In this document: positions 32,644 through 41,088 of the stretch, one piece after another | How positions within the stretch are numbered: position 1 is the stretch's first letter | How the letters are laid out: each line of letters opens with the position of its first letter | Assembly: GCA_963714155.1 (NCBI GenBank) | Contig: OY970236.1 | Coordinates: forward strand, 248,001-312,000 | From: VRUE01 sp963714155 | GTDB taxonomy: Bacteria; Actinomycetota; Thermoleophilia; Solirubrobacterales; 70-9 | Length of the DNA: 64,000 nt | Direction of reading: 5' to 3' | The notes under the pieces: generated by a model | Seen by the model: only the letters and a program-made list of their open reading frames with translations | What the model was told of the DNA's origin: nothing | Database searches by the model: none | Translations under genes and position numbers: made by a program

Positions 32644-33972
32644 ATGGAGGCACAGACCTTGACTGAGCAGCTCTGGGGTGGCGAGACCACCAAGGCCGTC
32701 GACAACTTCCCGGTTTCCGGCGAGCCCGTTCCCGTTCCCGTCGTCCGCTGGCTGGGCCGGCTCAAGGCCGCGGCGGCGCTGGTCAACGGCGAGCTCGGCG
32801 TGCTCGACCAGGCAGTGGCCGAACGGATCGCCGCTGCCGGCGACGCGGTCGCCGCGGGCGAACACGACGACCAATTCCCGGTCGACATCTTCCAAACCGG
32901 CTCCGGCACCTCCTCCAACATGAACGCCAACGAGGTGCTCGCCAACCTCGCCGGCGACGGGGCCCACCCCAACGACCACGTCAACATGGGGCAGTCCTCC
33001 AACGACGTCTTCCCCTCCGCCGTCCATCTGGCGGCGCTGGGCGAGGTGACGCACGACCTGCTGCCGGCGATGGGCGCCCTGGAGACCTCGCTCGAGGCCA
33101 AGGCGGAGAAGTTCGCCGACGTGGTCAAGGCCGGCCGCACCCACCTGATGGACGCGGTCCCGGTCACCCTCGGCCAGGAGTTCGGCGGCTACGCGGCGCA
33201 GGTGCGGCTCGGCATCCAGCGGGTCGAGGCGACGCTGCGCCGGGTCGGCCAGATCCCGCTCGGCGGCACCGCCACCGGCACCGGGCTCAACACCCACCCC
33301 GAGTTCGCCGCCAAGGTGCGCGAGCGGCTCGCGGTCGAAACCGGGCTCGACATATCCGCGCCGCTCGACCGCTTCGAGGCGCAGGGCAACCGCGACTCGC
33401 TGGTCGAGCTCTCCGGCGCGCTCAAGGTCTACGCCGTCTCGCTCAACAAGATCGCCAACGACCTGGCGCTGATGGGCTCCGGTCCGCGCGCCGGGCTCGC
33501 CGAGCTGCGCCTGCCGGAGCTGCAGAAGGGCTCCTCGATCATGCCCGGCAAGGTCAACCCGGTGATCCCCGAGGTCGTGATCCAGGTCGCCGCCCAGGTG
33601 ATCGGCAACGACGCCGCGATCACCGTCGCCGGCAGCCAGGGTCAGTTCGAGCTCAACGTGCGGGTGCCGCTGATCGCCCGCAACCTGCTCGACTCGATCA
33701 AGCTGCTCGCCTCCGCCTCGCGCCTGCTCGACGAGAAGTGCGTCACCGGGCTCGAGGCCAACGAGGAGATGACGACGCGCCACGCCGAGGCCACCCTGGC
33801 CACGGCCACCGCGCTCAACCCCCACATCGGCTACGACCGCGCCGCCGACATCGTCAAGACCGCGGCCGAGTCAGGCCGCTCGCTGCGCGAGGTCGCGCTC
33901 GAGCAGGGCGTCGAGCCCTCGGTCCTCGAGGAGGCACTCGACCACCGGCGGATGGCTAGGCCGCACGAGTAA
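32644..33972 (+). CDS. fumC: Class II fumarate hydratase
   Basis: 442 residues, homotetrameric TCA-cycle enzyme that hydrates fumarate to L-malate without an Fe-S cluster. Signatures: FQTGSGTSSNMNANEV near residue 84, GQSSNDVFPSAVH near 117, AGRTHLMDAVPVTLGQEF near 163, and the superfamily motif GSSIMPGKVNPVIPE at about 297-311. These discriminate fumarase from aspartase and argininosuccinate lyase. Length is about 20 residues under E. coli FumC. The first residues (MEAQTLTEQLWGGETTKAVDNFPVSG) are typical of actinobacterial FumC. Confidence 0.95.
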   Translation: MEAQTLTEQLWGGETTKAVDNFPVSGEPVPVPVVRWLGRLKAAAALVNGELGVLDQAVAERIAAAGDAVAAGEHDDQFPVDIFQTGSGTSSNMNANEVLANLAGDGAHPNDHVNMGQSSNDVFPSAVHLAALGEVTHDLLPAMGALETSLEAKAEKFADVVKAGRTHLMDAVPVTLGQEFGGYAAQVRLGIQRVEATLRRVGQIPLGGTATGTGLNTHPEFAAKVRERLAVETGLDISAPLDRFEAQGNRDSLVELSGALKVYAVSLNKIANDLALMGSGPRAGLAELRLPELQKGSSIMPGKVNPVIPEVVIQVAAQVIGNDAAITVAGSQGQFELNVRVPLIARNLLDSIKLLASASRLLDEKCVTGLEANEEMTTRHAEATLATATALNPHIGYDRAADIVKTAAESGRSLREVALEQGVEPSVLEEALDHRRMARPHE

Positions 33973-33985
33973 GGGCTCGCGTTCG

Positions 33986-34402
33986 TCAGGAGGCGTACCG
34001 AGACTTTGCAGTCGCGACCAGGGCCTCGGCGCGCCGGAAAGCGCGCTTCCGCTGGTCGGCGGTGACCGGCGGAGCACCGTATCCTGCCCGCGTCTTCATC
34101 TGCAGAAGAGCGCGCAAATCGTTCCCTAGCCGTGTCCCGTCGGGAGTCACCTTCGACAGCTCGGCAATCGCCTGCAGATGGTCCTGGCCCTGGACGAAAT
34201 GCCCCAGCGCCTTGCAACAGATCACATCGGAAGCCGCAATTCCCGCGTGCACGCACAGCGTGACAACCGCATCGCCGACATCCTCCTCGTCATCCGCCAG
34301 ATCCCTGGCCATTGCTGCCACTTCGAGGAACTGCTCGGCCTTCGCGAGCCTCCCGGACACGATTTCGTCGTCGCAGTCTCGCAATCGAGTCCGGGACGTC
34401 AT
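33986..34402 (-). CDS. HEPN-domain protein, toxin of a HEPN-MNT pair
   Basis: 138 residues, all helical. The core VTLCVHAGIAASDVICCKALG followed by GQDHLQAIAELSKV matches the HEPN fold common in actinobacterial pairs. HEPN toxins are RNases with an R-x4-6-H motif; here the His of GQDH is present, but the Arg four to six residues before it is not obvious, so the activity may be modified. Its ATG overlaps the stop of the upstream nucleotidyltransferase gene by ATGA. MNT proteins of this type neutralise HEPN partners, some by adenylylation. Confidence 0.75.
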   Translation of the reverse strand: MTSRTRLRDCDDEIVSGRLAKAEQFLEVAAMARDLADDEEDVGDAVVTLCVHAGIAASDVICCKALGHFVQGQDHLQAIAELSKVTPDGTRLGNDLRALLQMKTRAGYGAPPVTADQRKRAFRRAEALVATAKSRYAS

Positions 34403-35025
34403 TTCCCAGCCTCTCCAAGCAAGCGACGCAAAGAGTGTCGCGAGCCATACAGCTCAATGCCATCGGCGAGGGCCTCTTCGACCACGCGGCGGACCGCCGC
34501 GCTGCTCAACTCGCCTTCGTCGTACTCGAGGATTCGCGTGTCGTTACCGCTCCAGGCGCTCCCCAAGTTTTCAAGCTGGGCCAGCTGCTCGCGCCACTTG
34601 CCGGCTTCCTCGCCGACCTCCAGAGGCCGGACCACAAGCAGATCAAGATCGCTTGTAGGACCTGCTCCGCCGCGCGCAACCGAACCGAACACCAAAGCCG
34701 AGTGGGGAGCGGGATCCCAGGTGGAAATCGCGTTGCGCAGACCGTCAACGAGCTGCCCGCGCAGGGAGACGAGCCCTTCTATGTAGGGAGCTGCCAGATG
34801 CTCGCGGTTAAGTGCGTAGAGATTCGCCCGGCCAGCCCGACGCCTGAGCACGACGCCTTGTTCGACCAACCGATCGGCCGCGTTGCGAATCCCGTTTTCC
34901 GAGCCATGTGCAACTACGCGGTGAATGCGTCTTCCGCTGAACTCCTCATTTGCTCCTGCGAGCACAGCGAGGACATCGCCGTCGAGCGTAGGCGTGACAA
35001 CCGTCAGTGGGCGCCTGAAGTCCAT
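34399..35025 (-). CDS. Nucleotidyltransferase (MNT) with N-terminal winged helix, antitoxin of a HEPN-MNT pair
   Basis: 208 residues in two parts. Residues about 1-85 form a winged helix (GRRIHRVVAHGSENGIRNAADRL then VLRRRAGRANLYALN). Residues 105-200 are a minimal nucleotidyltransferase: FGSVARG near 110 and SDLDLLVV near 124, with the two metal-binding Asp. A third acidic residue lies in RILEYDEGEL. The winged helix likely binds the repeats just upstream (35031-35072), giving autoregulation. The downstream HEPN gene overlaps by 4 bp. This is a standard type VII-like toxin-antitoxin layout with the regulator fused to the antitoxin. Confidence 0.82.
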   Translation of the reverse strand: MDFRRPLTVVTPTLDGDVLAVLAGANEEFSGRRIHRVVAHGSENGIRNAADRLVEQGVVLRRRAGRANLYALNREHLAAPYIEGLVSLRGQLVDGLRNAISTWDPAPHSALVFGSVARGGAGPTSDLDLLVVRPLEVGEEAGKWREQLAQLENLGSAWSGNDTRILEYDEGELSSAAVRRVVEEALADGIELYGSRHSLRRLLGEAGK

Positions 35026-35030
35026 TCTCT

Positions 35031-35072
35031 ATCCGCATAATAGTAGCGATATACGAATAATAGTGCGGGATT
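35031..35072 (-). promoter_or_regulatory. Operator-like repeats upstream of the HEPN-MNT operon
   Basis: Two 10-bp direct repeats, GCATAATAGT (35035-35044) and GAATAATAGT (35055-35064), are exactly 20 bp apart, two helical turns. The block is bounded by ATCCGCA (35031-35037) and TGCGGGAT (35064-35071), an imperfect inverted pair. The sequence is AT-rich against a GC-rich background and starts 6 bp before the MNT start. A binding site for the MNT winged helix is the natural reading. Confidence 0.55.
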
Positions 35073-35119
35073 CACCCATGGTTGTGCATATATCGCCCTG
35101 CCTACGCGCCAGCAAAACG

Positions 35120-36997
35120 CTAGCGCGGGTCGGGCAACAGCAGCTCCACGTTGCGGTCTTTGGCTTCCCCTTCGCCCAGCGGGGCGCCGGACTGCAGGTC
35201 GTTGAAGGACATCGTGCGGCCGACCGAGGCGAGGTCGTTGAGGTCCATGCCGGTGGCCGCAGTCCCGGGAGCCGGAGCGGCCGCTTGGCCGACGTGGTCG
35301 AGGATTGTGCCGAAGATCGAGAGGGTGCCGTCGTGGTTGTCGAAGACCTCGAGCAGGCGGCTCTGCTGCGGCCAGTCGGCCTCGGCCGCGACCCGGATGC
35401 TCCAGAAGCCGCCGGGGCCGCTCGGGTTCGGGAAAGAGTTGACGAGGTTGTCGTGGGAGTGGCCGGCGACCCAGGCGATCGCGTTGGGGAATTCGTGCAG
35501 CAGTTTGACCGCGTCGGCCTCGAGGTGGATCGGCGACGAGCTGCGCGGGTCGAGGTCGCAGCCGGGGTTGACGTCGTGCCCGTGCGCGTCGTTGAGCAGG
35601 CAGGGCGGCGCCAGCTCGTCGACGGCGTCGGCGGTGAGGCTCTCCGGCGCGTGGTGGCTGAAGAGCACGACGAGTTCGTCGGCCGCGGTCGCCGCTTCGA
35701 GCTGACCGCGCAGCCATTTGAACTGGGGGTCGTCGATGTTGCCGTCGGCGGTGGTGTTGCCGGTCGGGGTGACGATCGTGCCCGCCTCGGCGACCGTGTC
35801 GACGGCGATGAAGCGCATTCCCGGCGTCGGGCTCCAGGCGTAGTAGCCGGCGGCGCCTTTGGAGGCCGATTCCTGCGCCGGGTCGATCAGGTCGAAGCCG
35901 TGGCCGTCGGCTTGGCTGCCGGCCTTGAAGACGTCCTTGTACTGCTTCTTTGAGACGAAGCGCCGCTTCGGGTCGCCCGGGACGAAGATCAGGTTCTGGG
36001 GTTTGGTCAGCAGGGTGCTGAGCAGGTTCGTCGGGTTGAGCAGCGAGGTCAGCAGGGCCGCCGCGTTTTCGGGGTTGGAGACCGGGCCGATCGGCTTCAG
36101 GCAGCCGGTGGCGACCGCCTCGAAGGCAGCGTTGGCCGCGGCGTTGCCCTGCACCAGCGCGTCGTGGTTGCCGAAGGCGACGTAGGAGGGAACGTCGAGC
36201 CCGGCCGCGGTGAAGGATTTCTGCGCCTGGTCCATCAGGCCCGGGTATTTGGGCCAGGCGGCGTGCGGGCCGGCCGGACTGTTGGGATCGTAGAACTCCG
36301 GGAAGGTGCCCTCGAAGTAGTCGTTGTAGTCCTGCACGCCGGTGTAGCGGGCGGCCTCGGCGGCGCCGGGGACGAACAGATTCGGGCAGAGCAGGTTCGA
36401 GTATTTGCTCTTGTCGACGCCGCTGTTGGGGTTGAGCGGGCCACCCTCGAGCAGGGTCCGCACCCATTCGGTCTCGTTCAGCTGCTGGCTGTCGGCGGAG
36501 TCGCCGGTGTCGATCGTGAAGTCCATCGGCCGGTGCGCGCCGCTGCCGTCGGCGACCGGGGCTGCCGCGGTGAACTGGTCCATCTGGCGGATCATCGCGT
36601 CATCGATCTGGGGCTCGAGCGCCTCCCAGGGCCGCCAGGCGGCGCCGAAGGGGAGGTTGAGCGGGGTCGAGAGCGGGTCGATGACCTCGAGCCGGGCCGG
36701 CGACTCCTCATCGGCGAGCTGGAAGTCGGAGAGCTGGCCGAAGTAGGCGAGCGAGGTGCGGGTTTCGGCGCGGTTGGCGCCGGCGGTGGCCAGTTCCTGG
36801 CGCAGCGTGTAAGGCTCGCCTTCGCCGAGCTGCAAGAAGCGGAAGGCACCGGCACCGGTCGGGACGACCCGCTGTTCGAGCGTGCTCTGCCCTTCGGTGT
36901 CGGAGACCGCGGCGGAGCTGGCGGCCGCCATCGTCAGTGCCACGGCCAGGACCGCAAACGCGATGCCGATCCGGATCGATACTCCTCGCAGCTTCAT
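35120..36997 (-). CDS. Secreted metallophosphoesterase (TIGR03767-like)
   Basis: 625 residues. A basic start and hydrophobic stretch (IGIAFAVLAVALTMAAASSAA) form a signal peptide. The calcineurin-type metal site is spread over the length: QLSDFQLAD near 88 (D-x-H variant with Gln in place of His), TIDTGDSAD near 160, GNHDALVQ near 275, LFSHHAPES near 445 and AGHSHDNLV near 512. The wide spacing and long inserts match the actinobacterial TIGR03767 group. It is a probable extracellular phosphodiesterase or phosphomonoesterase. Upstream of the ATG is a 69-bp gap to the aldehyde dehydrogenase, on the same strand. Confidence 0.88.
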   Translation of the reverse strand: MKLRGVSIRIGIAFAVLAVALTMAAASSAAVSDTEGQSTLEQRVVPTGAGAFRFLQLGEGEPYTLRQELATAGANRAETRTSLAYFGQLSDFQLADEESPARLEVIDPLSTPLNLPFGAAWRPWEALEPQIDDAMIRQMDQFTAAAPVADGSGAHRPMDFTIDTGDSADSQQLNETEWVRTLLEGGPLNPNSGVDKSKYSNLLCPNLFVPGAAEAARYTGVQDYNDYFEGTFPEFYDPNSPAGPHAAWPKYPGLMDQAQKSFTAAGLDVPSYVAFGNHDALVQGNAAANAAFEAVATGCLKPIGPVSNPENAAALLTSLLNPTNLLSTLLTKPQNLIFVPGDPKRRFVSKKQYKDVFKAGSQADGHGFDLIDPAQESASKGAAGYYAWSPTPGMRFIAVDTVAEAGTIVTPTGNTTADGNIDDPQFKWLRGQLEAATAADELVVLFSHHAPESLTADAVDELAPPCLLNDAHGHDVNPGCDLDPRSSSPIHLEADAVKLLHEFPNAIAWVAGHSHDNLVNSFPNPSGPGGFWSIRVAAEADWPQQSRLLEVFDNHDGTLSIFGTILDHVGQAAAPAPGTAATGMDLNDLASVGRTMSFNDLQSGAPLGEGEAKDRNVELLLPDPR

Positions 36998-37066
36998 TCG
37001 TTCTCTCCCCTTCGCTCGATGGACCTGAAGAGAGGGTACCCAATTTTTACTACGGAACTACCTGAG

Positions 37067-38509
37067 CTATTGCAGGGTGATGAAGCGCTCCTCGGTCAGC
37101 TCCTGCACGGCGAAGGCGGGCCCCTCGCGGGTGTTGCCGGAGTCCTTGACGCCGCCGTAGGGCATCTGGTCGGCGCGGAAGGTCGGCACCTCGTTGATCA
37201 GCACGCCGCCGAACTCGAGCGTGTTGGCGGCTTCGAGGCCGCGGCCGATGTCGCGGGTGAAGACGCCGGCCTGGAGGCCGAACTTGGAATCGTTGGCCAG
37301 CTCCAGGGCCTCGCCGAACTCGCCGTAGGTGTCGATCGTGGCGACCGGGCCGAAGATCTCCTCGCACCAGACCTTGGCCTCGCGGGACGGCGAGCCGAGC
37401 AGGGTCGGGGAGAGGCAGCGACCCTCGTCGGCCAGCTCTCCGCCGCTCAGCAGCGTGGCGCCGGAGGCGACCGCCTCATCGATCCATTGCTTGACCCGGT
37501 CGCGGTCGTCAGGGGTGATCAGCGGGCCGACGTCGGTCTCAGAGTCGAGCGGGTCGCCGACGCTGAGCTTCTGAGTGTTGGCGATAAGACGCTCGGTAAA
37601 GGCGTCAGCTATCTCCTCCTGGACGAGGATCCGCTGGATCGAGATGCAGCTCTGGCCGGCGTGGGAGAAGGCGTGGATCTGGGCCTTGTCGGCGGCGGCC
37701 TCCCAGTCGCCGTCGGAGTGGACGATCAGCGGCGCGTTGGAGCCGAGCTCGAGGTTGACCTTCTTGTGGGGGACGCGACTGCGGATGTCCCAGCCCACCC
37801 CGGCGGAGCCGGTGAAGGTGATCGCCTTGGTGAGCTCGTGCTCGACGATCGCGTTGCCGACCTTCGAGCCGGGGCCGGGGATGACGCTGAGCCAGCCGTC
37901 GGGGAGCCCGGCCTCGCCGAGGATCGCCGCCAGCTTCAGGGCCGAGATCGGCGTCTGGCCGGCCGGCTTGAGCACGATCGCGTTGCCGGCGGCAATCGCC
38001 GGCCCGAGCTTGTGGGCGACCAGGTTGAGTGGGAAGTTGAAGGGGCTGATCGCGCCGACGACCCCGTAGGGCACGCGCAGCATCACCCCGAGCTTGCCGA
38101 TCCCGGCGGAGGAGGCCTCCATCGGCACCGTGCCCCCGGTCAGCTTGCGCGCCTCGGTCGCCGAGAAGGTCAGCGTGTCGACGCAGCGCTGCGCCTCGGC
38201 CGTGGCGGTCTTGATCGGCTTGCCCGCCTCAGCAGCGATCGTCAGTGCCAGGTCCTCGACCCTCTCGCCGACCAGCTCGGCAGCGCGGTCGAGCGTTGCC
38301 GCCCGCTCGTGCTGGGGGAAGTCAGCGGAGAGGAAGGCCTCCTGAGCGGCGGCAACCGCCCGCTCAACCGTCGCCGCGTCGCCAAGCGCAATCCGCCCCA
38401 CGGGCGAGCCGTCATAGGGGCTCTTGACCTCGCCCCACTCGCCACTCTCGACCCACTCGCCCGCAGCGAGCAGCTTGTGATCGACCGCGTCCACCGTCTG
38501 CGTTGCCAT
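37067..38509 (-). CDS. Aldehyde dehydrogenase (non-acylating, lactaldehyde/GAPN-like)
   Basis: 480 residues, NAD(P)-dependent. Conserved elements: SPFNFPLNLVAHKLGPAIAAGN near 148, FTGSAGVGWDI near 230, catalytic Glu in NLELGSNAP near 253 and catalytic Cys in HAGQSCISIQR near 287. The SPFNFPLN, GSNAP and SCIS forms are typical of lactaldehyde/glycolaldehyde and non-phosphorylating glyceraldehyde-3-phosphate dehydrogenases rather than betaine-aldehyde enzymes. ATG 38509. It precedes the metallophosphoesterase gene by 69 bp, perhaps in one transcript. Confidence 0.88.
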   Translation of the reverse strand: MATQTVDAVDHKLLAAGEWVESGEWGEVKSPYDGSPVGRIALGDAATVERAVAAAQEAFLSADFPQHERAATLDRAAELVGERVEDLALTIAAEAGKPIKTATAEAQRCVDTLTFSATEARKLTGGTVPMEASSAGIGKLGVMLRVPYGVVGAISPFNFPLNLVAHKLGPAIAAGNAIVLKPAGQTPISALKLAAILGEAGLPDGWLSVIPGPGSKVGNAIVEHELTKAITFTGSAGVGWDIRSRVPHKKVNLELGSNAPLIVHSDGDWEAAADKAQIHAFSHAGQSCISIQRILVQEEIADAFTERLIANTQKLSVGDPLDSETDVGPLITPDDRDRVKQWIDEAVASGATLLSGGELADEGRCLSPTLLGSPSREAKVWCEEIFGPVATIDTYGEFGEALELANDSKFGLQAGVFTRDIGRGLEAANTLEFGGVLINEVPTFRADQMPYGGVKDSGNTREGPAFAVQELTEERFITLQ

Positions 38510-38584
38510 TCCGACCTCCTCTGAGCTTGAGGCCAGCCTAGCGCTCGGCTCTGGTCCCCGAAAAGCGCCGGGTGCCTAGAAAGC

Positions 38585-38612
38585 AAAGGGCCGCGCCGAA
38601 GCGCGGCCCTTT
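38585..38612. terminator. Hairpin terminator between the surface-protein gene and the aldehyde dehydrogenase
   Basis: AAAGGGCCGCGC (38585-38596) pairs with GCGCGGCCCTTT (38601-38612) around CGAA, a textbook intrinsic hairpin with T-rich and A-rich edges. It lies after the minus-strand surface gene (stop 38653) and upstream of the aldehyde dehydrogenase start. Confidence 0.8.
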
Positions 38613-38652
38613 CAACCTCTCCGCAAGAAAAGGCAACTCATCTCGCTAGGGC

Positions 38653-39732
38653 TCAGCTGATCCCGTATTTGCCGCTTGGGGTCCAGCTCAGACTTCCGGT
38701 CCATGTCTGCGCGCCGATCTGAGGCGAACTAAGCGTCCCCCCCAGAGTGGTACTGGCAATCGCGCTGGTGTTGTTAGGAGTGGCGAGCATTGCGCCGCTG
38801 AAAGTCCAAGCTTTGCAGCCGTTGCCAAATTGGACTTCAAACGGGAATTTGGTGATGTTGATCGTTTTACTCGCCGTCAGGGAAACCGCCCAGGGCAGTT
38901 CTTTGGCGACGATTTTGGCCGTGCCGCATTCCGTTTTGCGAGCGCCGGACAAGACGCATTCGCCCGGAAAGCTGAGCGCCGTGATTTCCCCTTTTTCTCC
39001 CGGCCGCAGAGTCAGGCTGCCGCTGGCAGAGCATTCGATGCCGCCGAAGGCGGCGTTGGACCATTTGATGCCGCCACTAAGGGTGACGATGTTTTCCTGG
39101 CGGTTGATGCCGAATTTGGCGGCCGGTTTGACCGGCAGGGCGCCGGAGACAATCAGATTGGCGGGAAGACCAACATGGGGAACGGTGCCCGAAAGCGAGA
39201 CGCTCGAGATCGATTTGGCGTTGTCGGGGGTGGCGGTGATTGTGCCGCCGCTGGTTTCAAACTGAGCTGGGCAGTTCGGATTGCCTTCGATGGGCTGCAT
39301 GTTGTAGGTAATTTTGCCCAGCGTGATCGCCATCGTCCGCACGCCAGCCGTTTTTTCAACCGCTTCGACTGGCCACCAGTTAGACACGGTAGCCGAGGTC
39401 ACTTTCGAGCACGTCGTTTTGAGCAAGCCGTTCAGTTTGCAGCTCGCCGGGTTGATGGAGTTTTCATAGAACACGCCTTCGGTGCCAGCGACGAGGATTC
39501 CGGCAGCAGTCATGGTGCATTCGACGCCGCCGGTGGCCGCGTGAGTGAGTTTCATCGGGCCTTCGAGCGAGATGGACTGTTCGCCCGTAAGTGTGGAGCC
39601 GCCATTGGTCCACTGCAGCGGTTCGGTGATCGGCGTGCCGCTTTCGGTCCACTGTGCGGCCGAAGCAGATGCTGGCACCGCCAGAGCCATCGCGGCAATG
39701 GCAAGCAGCAACATGGTCTTGATCGATCTCAT
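38653..39732 (-). CDS. Secreted protein made of two related beta-rich halves
   Basis: 359 residues. A signal peptide (TMLLLAIAAMALAVPASASA) precedes a mature region with two similar halves, for example ITEPLQWTNGG...TGGVECTMTAAGILV and VTLSGGIKWSNAAFGGIECSASGSL, each with paired cysteines. No named family is recognised; the pattern recurs in secreted proteins of Solirubrobacterales-type genomes. Its codon use is visibly less GC-rich than its neighbours (many AAT, TTT and AAA-type codons). Start ATG 39732 is preferred over 39774 because the signal peptide follows it directly. It is separated from the PucR gene by a hairpin, so it forms its own unit. Confidence 0.78.
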   Translation of the reverse strand: MRSIKTMLLLAIAAMALAVPASASAAQWTESGTPITEPLQWTNGGSTLTGEQSISLEGPMKLTHAATGGVECTMTAAGILVAGTEGVFYENSINPASCKLNGLLKTTCSKVTSATVSNWWPVEAVEKTAGVRTMAITLGKITYNMQPIEGNPNCPAQFETSGGTITATPDNAKSISSVSLSGTVPHVGLPANLIVSGALPVKPAAKFGINRQENIVTLSGGIKWSNAAFGGIECSASGSLTLRPGEKGEITALSFPGECVLSGARKTECGTAKIVAKELPWAVSLTASKTINITKFPFEVQFGNGCKAWTFSGAMLATPNNTSAIASTTLGGTLSSPQIGAQTWTGSLSWTPSGKYGIS

Positions 39733-39818
39733 GCTTATTCCCTCCTGGGACTGGATGGATTCCCTGCCGAGCACCCTTTAGGGGCTCGCGGGCACTCGTG
39801 GGAGCGCCTACTACGAGC

Positions 39819-39846
39819 CTCTTGGGGATCCAGTGGTCCCCAAGAG
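39819..39846. terminator. Hairpin terminator after the PucR-type regulator gene
   Basis: CTCTTGGGGA (39819-39828) pairs with TCCCCAAGAG (39837-39846) over 10 bp with an 8-nt loop. It follows the PucR gene (stop 39920) on the minus strand and precedes the 39732 gene, whose promoter would lie between. Confidence 0.65.
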
Positions 39847-39919
39847 TCAATTCGCATACCTAATCCCATGCGTGCTACCCAAATCGGGAGTGAATGCGCG
39901 CGGGTAAGGTGCTGGTTAC

Positions 39920-41080
39920 CTACCCGAGCTCACCCATTGCGTCTATGCGCAGCGCTGCCTCAAGCTCGCTCGTGCAGATACTCAAGGAGCGCCCGAGCCT
40001 TTTCTCAACCATGCCAAGCCGGTTGGTCACGGTCTTACGTGTCACTCCCAATGCCGCGGCCGCCGAGGAGAGGTTGCGCCCGGCCTCAAAGTAGGCCCGC
40101 AATGTCTGCCGCAATGCCTCCCCTCCATCGCGCTCGGCTTCCAGGGGCTCCAGGTAGAGCCGGCGCAGGGAGCGGACCAGGAGCTCGTCGCGCAGGACCG
40201 AGGCGAGCAGAGCGACGTCGGCGTAGCGAACCGCCTTCCCTTGGCCCCGCCCGGCGATCGGCCACGCCACCTTGGCCTGGCGATGGGTGAGCCGCCAGCC
40301 CTCCATCCCCTGGGCGGGCTCGCCGATCGCCAGTCTCGTCTCCTCGCTCAAGCCGTCCGCGGCGGTCTTCAGCTCATCGGGGTCCGTCGGCCTGTTGGAT
40401 CCAAGCCAGGCCCACAGGGTCTGCTCCTCAACGGTGACCGAGAGCACTCGGCGATCGAAGGAGTTGGCGAGCTCACAGACCACCTCCCCCGCCCGCGGCC
40501 CGGCCGCCACCAGGCCGAGGTGGTGGCCCTCGAAGTCATAGGCGAGCTCGGAAGCGTCCAAGAACTCACCTGCCAAGAGGCGGCGGACGTGTGAGGCGCG
40601 GCGCTCCTCGATCGAGCCGCTTGTCCCCGGCACGGCACGTGAGTACTCATCGCTGACCGCGGCGACGAGGCGATCGAGGATCCGTGAGAGCCCGCCCATC
40701 ATCCGCTGCACGGTGGGTCCGTCGAAGAGGCCACCGTCTTGGGCCTCACCGATCATGAAGTCACCGAGCAGGGAAAAGCCGGCGAAGTAGCGGCGCAGGA
40801 CCGTGTCGAGGCTGACGCCGCTTCTTGCCGCTAAGCGCGCCTGGGCCAGGAGCTCAGCCGGAACGGCGGGGGCTCGCTGCTCGCCGAATGAGATCGCGCT
40901 CAAGCCGTACTCGATCGCGATCCCAACCGCCCCCCGCAGTCCCTGGGCATAGCTTGAGTCCTCGGCTTCGATCGGGTCGGCGACCAAGTAGACCCTGGCC
41001 AAGATCGCCGCCTCGATCTCTGCGCGGCGGTCATGCAGGCGTTTGGCCAGTGCGCTTGCCCGCTCGCGCTCTCCTGCCAT
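39920..41080 (-). CDS. PucR/CdaR-type transcriptional regulator
   Basis: 386 residues. The N-terminal 165 residues are helical (RsbRD-like sensor region: DRRAEIEAAILARV, SGVSLDTVLRRYFAGFSLLGDFMIGEA), the middle resembles the GGDEF-like PucR domain, and the C-terminus is the PucR helix-turn-helix (LRAYFEAGRNLSSAAAALGVTRKTVTNRLGMVEKRLG, residues about 338-375). Such proteins usually activate adjacent genes in response to a metabolite. It starts 8 bp after the stop of the 41089-41793 gene, as the last gene of the surface-protein run from 49815, and so may regulate that operon. Confidence 0.85.
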   Translation of the reverse strand: MAGERERASALAKRLHDRRAEIEAAILARVYLVADPIEAEDSSYAQGLRGAVGIAIEYGLSAISFGEQRAPAVPAELLAQARLAARSGVSLDTVLRRYFAGFSLLGDFMIGEAQDGGLFDGPTVQRMMGGLSRILDRLVAAVSDEYSRAVPGTSGSIEERRASHVRRLLAGEFLDASELAYDFEGHHLGLVAAGPRAGEVVCELANSFDRRVLSVTVEEQTLWAWLGSNRPTDPDELKTAADGLSEETRLAIGEPAQGMEGWRLTHRQAKVAWPIAGRGQGKAVRYADVALLASVLRDELLVRSLRRLYLEPLEAERDGGEALRQTLRAYFEAGRNLSSAAAALGVTRKTVTNRLGMVEKRLGRSLSICTSELEAALRIDAMGELG

Positions 41081-41088
41081 TGCCTCGC

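Noticed and set aside
36164..38524. Long plus-strand open frame opposite the metallophosphoesterase and aldehyde dehydrogenase
   Set aside because: It spans two well-supported genes on the other strand and a terminator-like gap, and its translation has no domain features.
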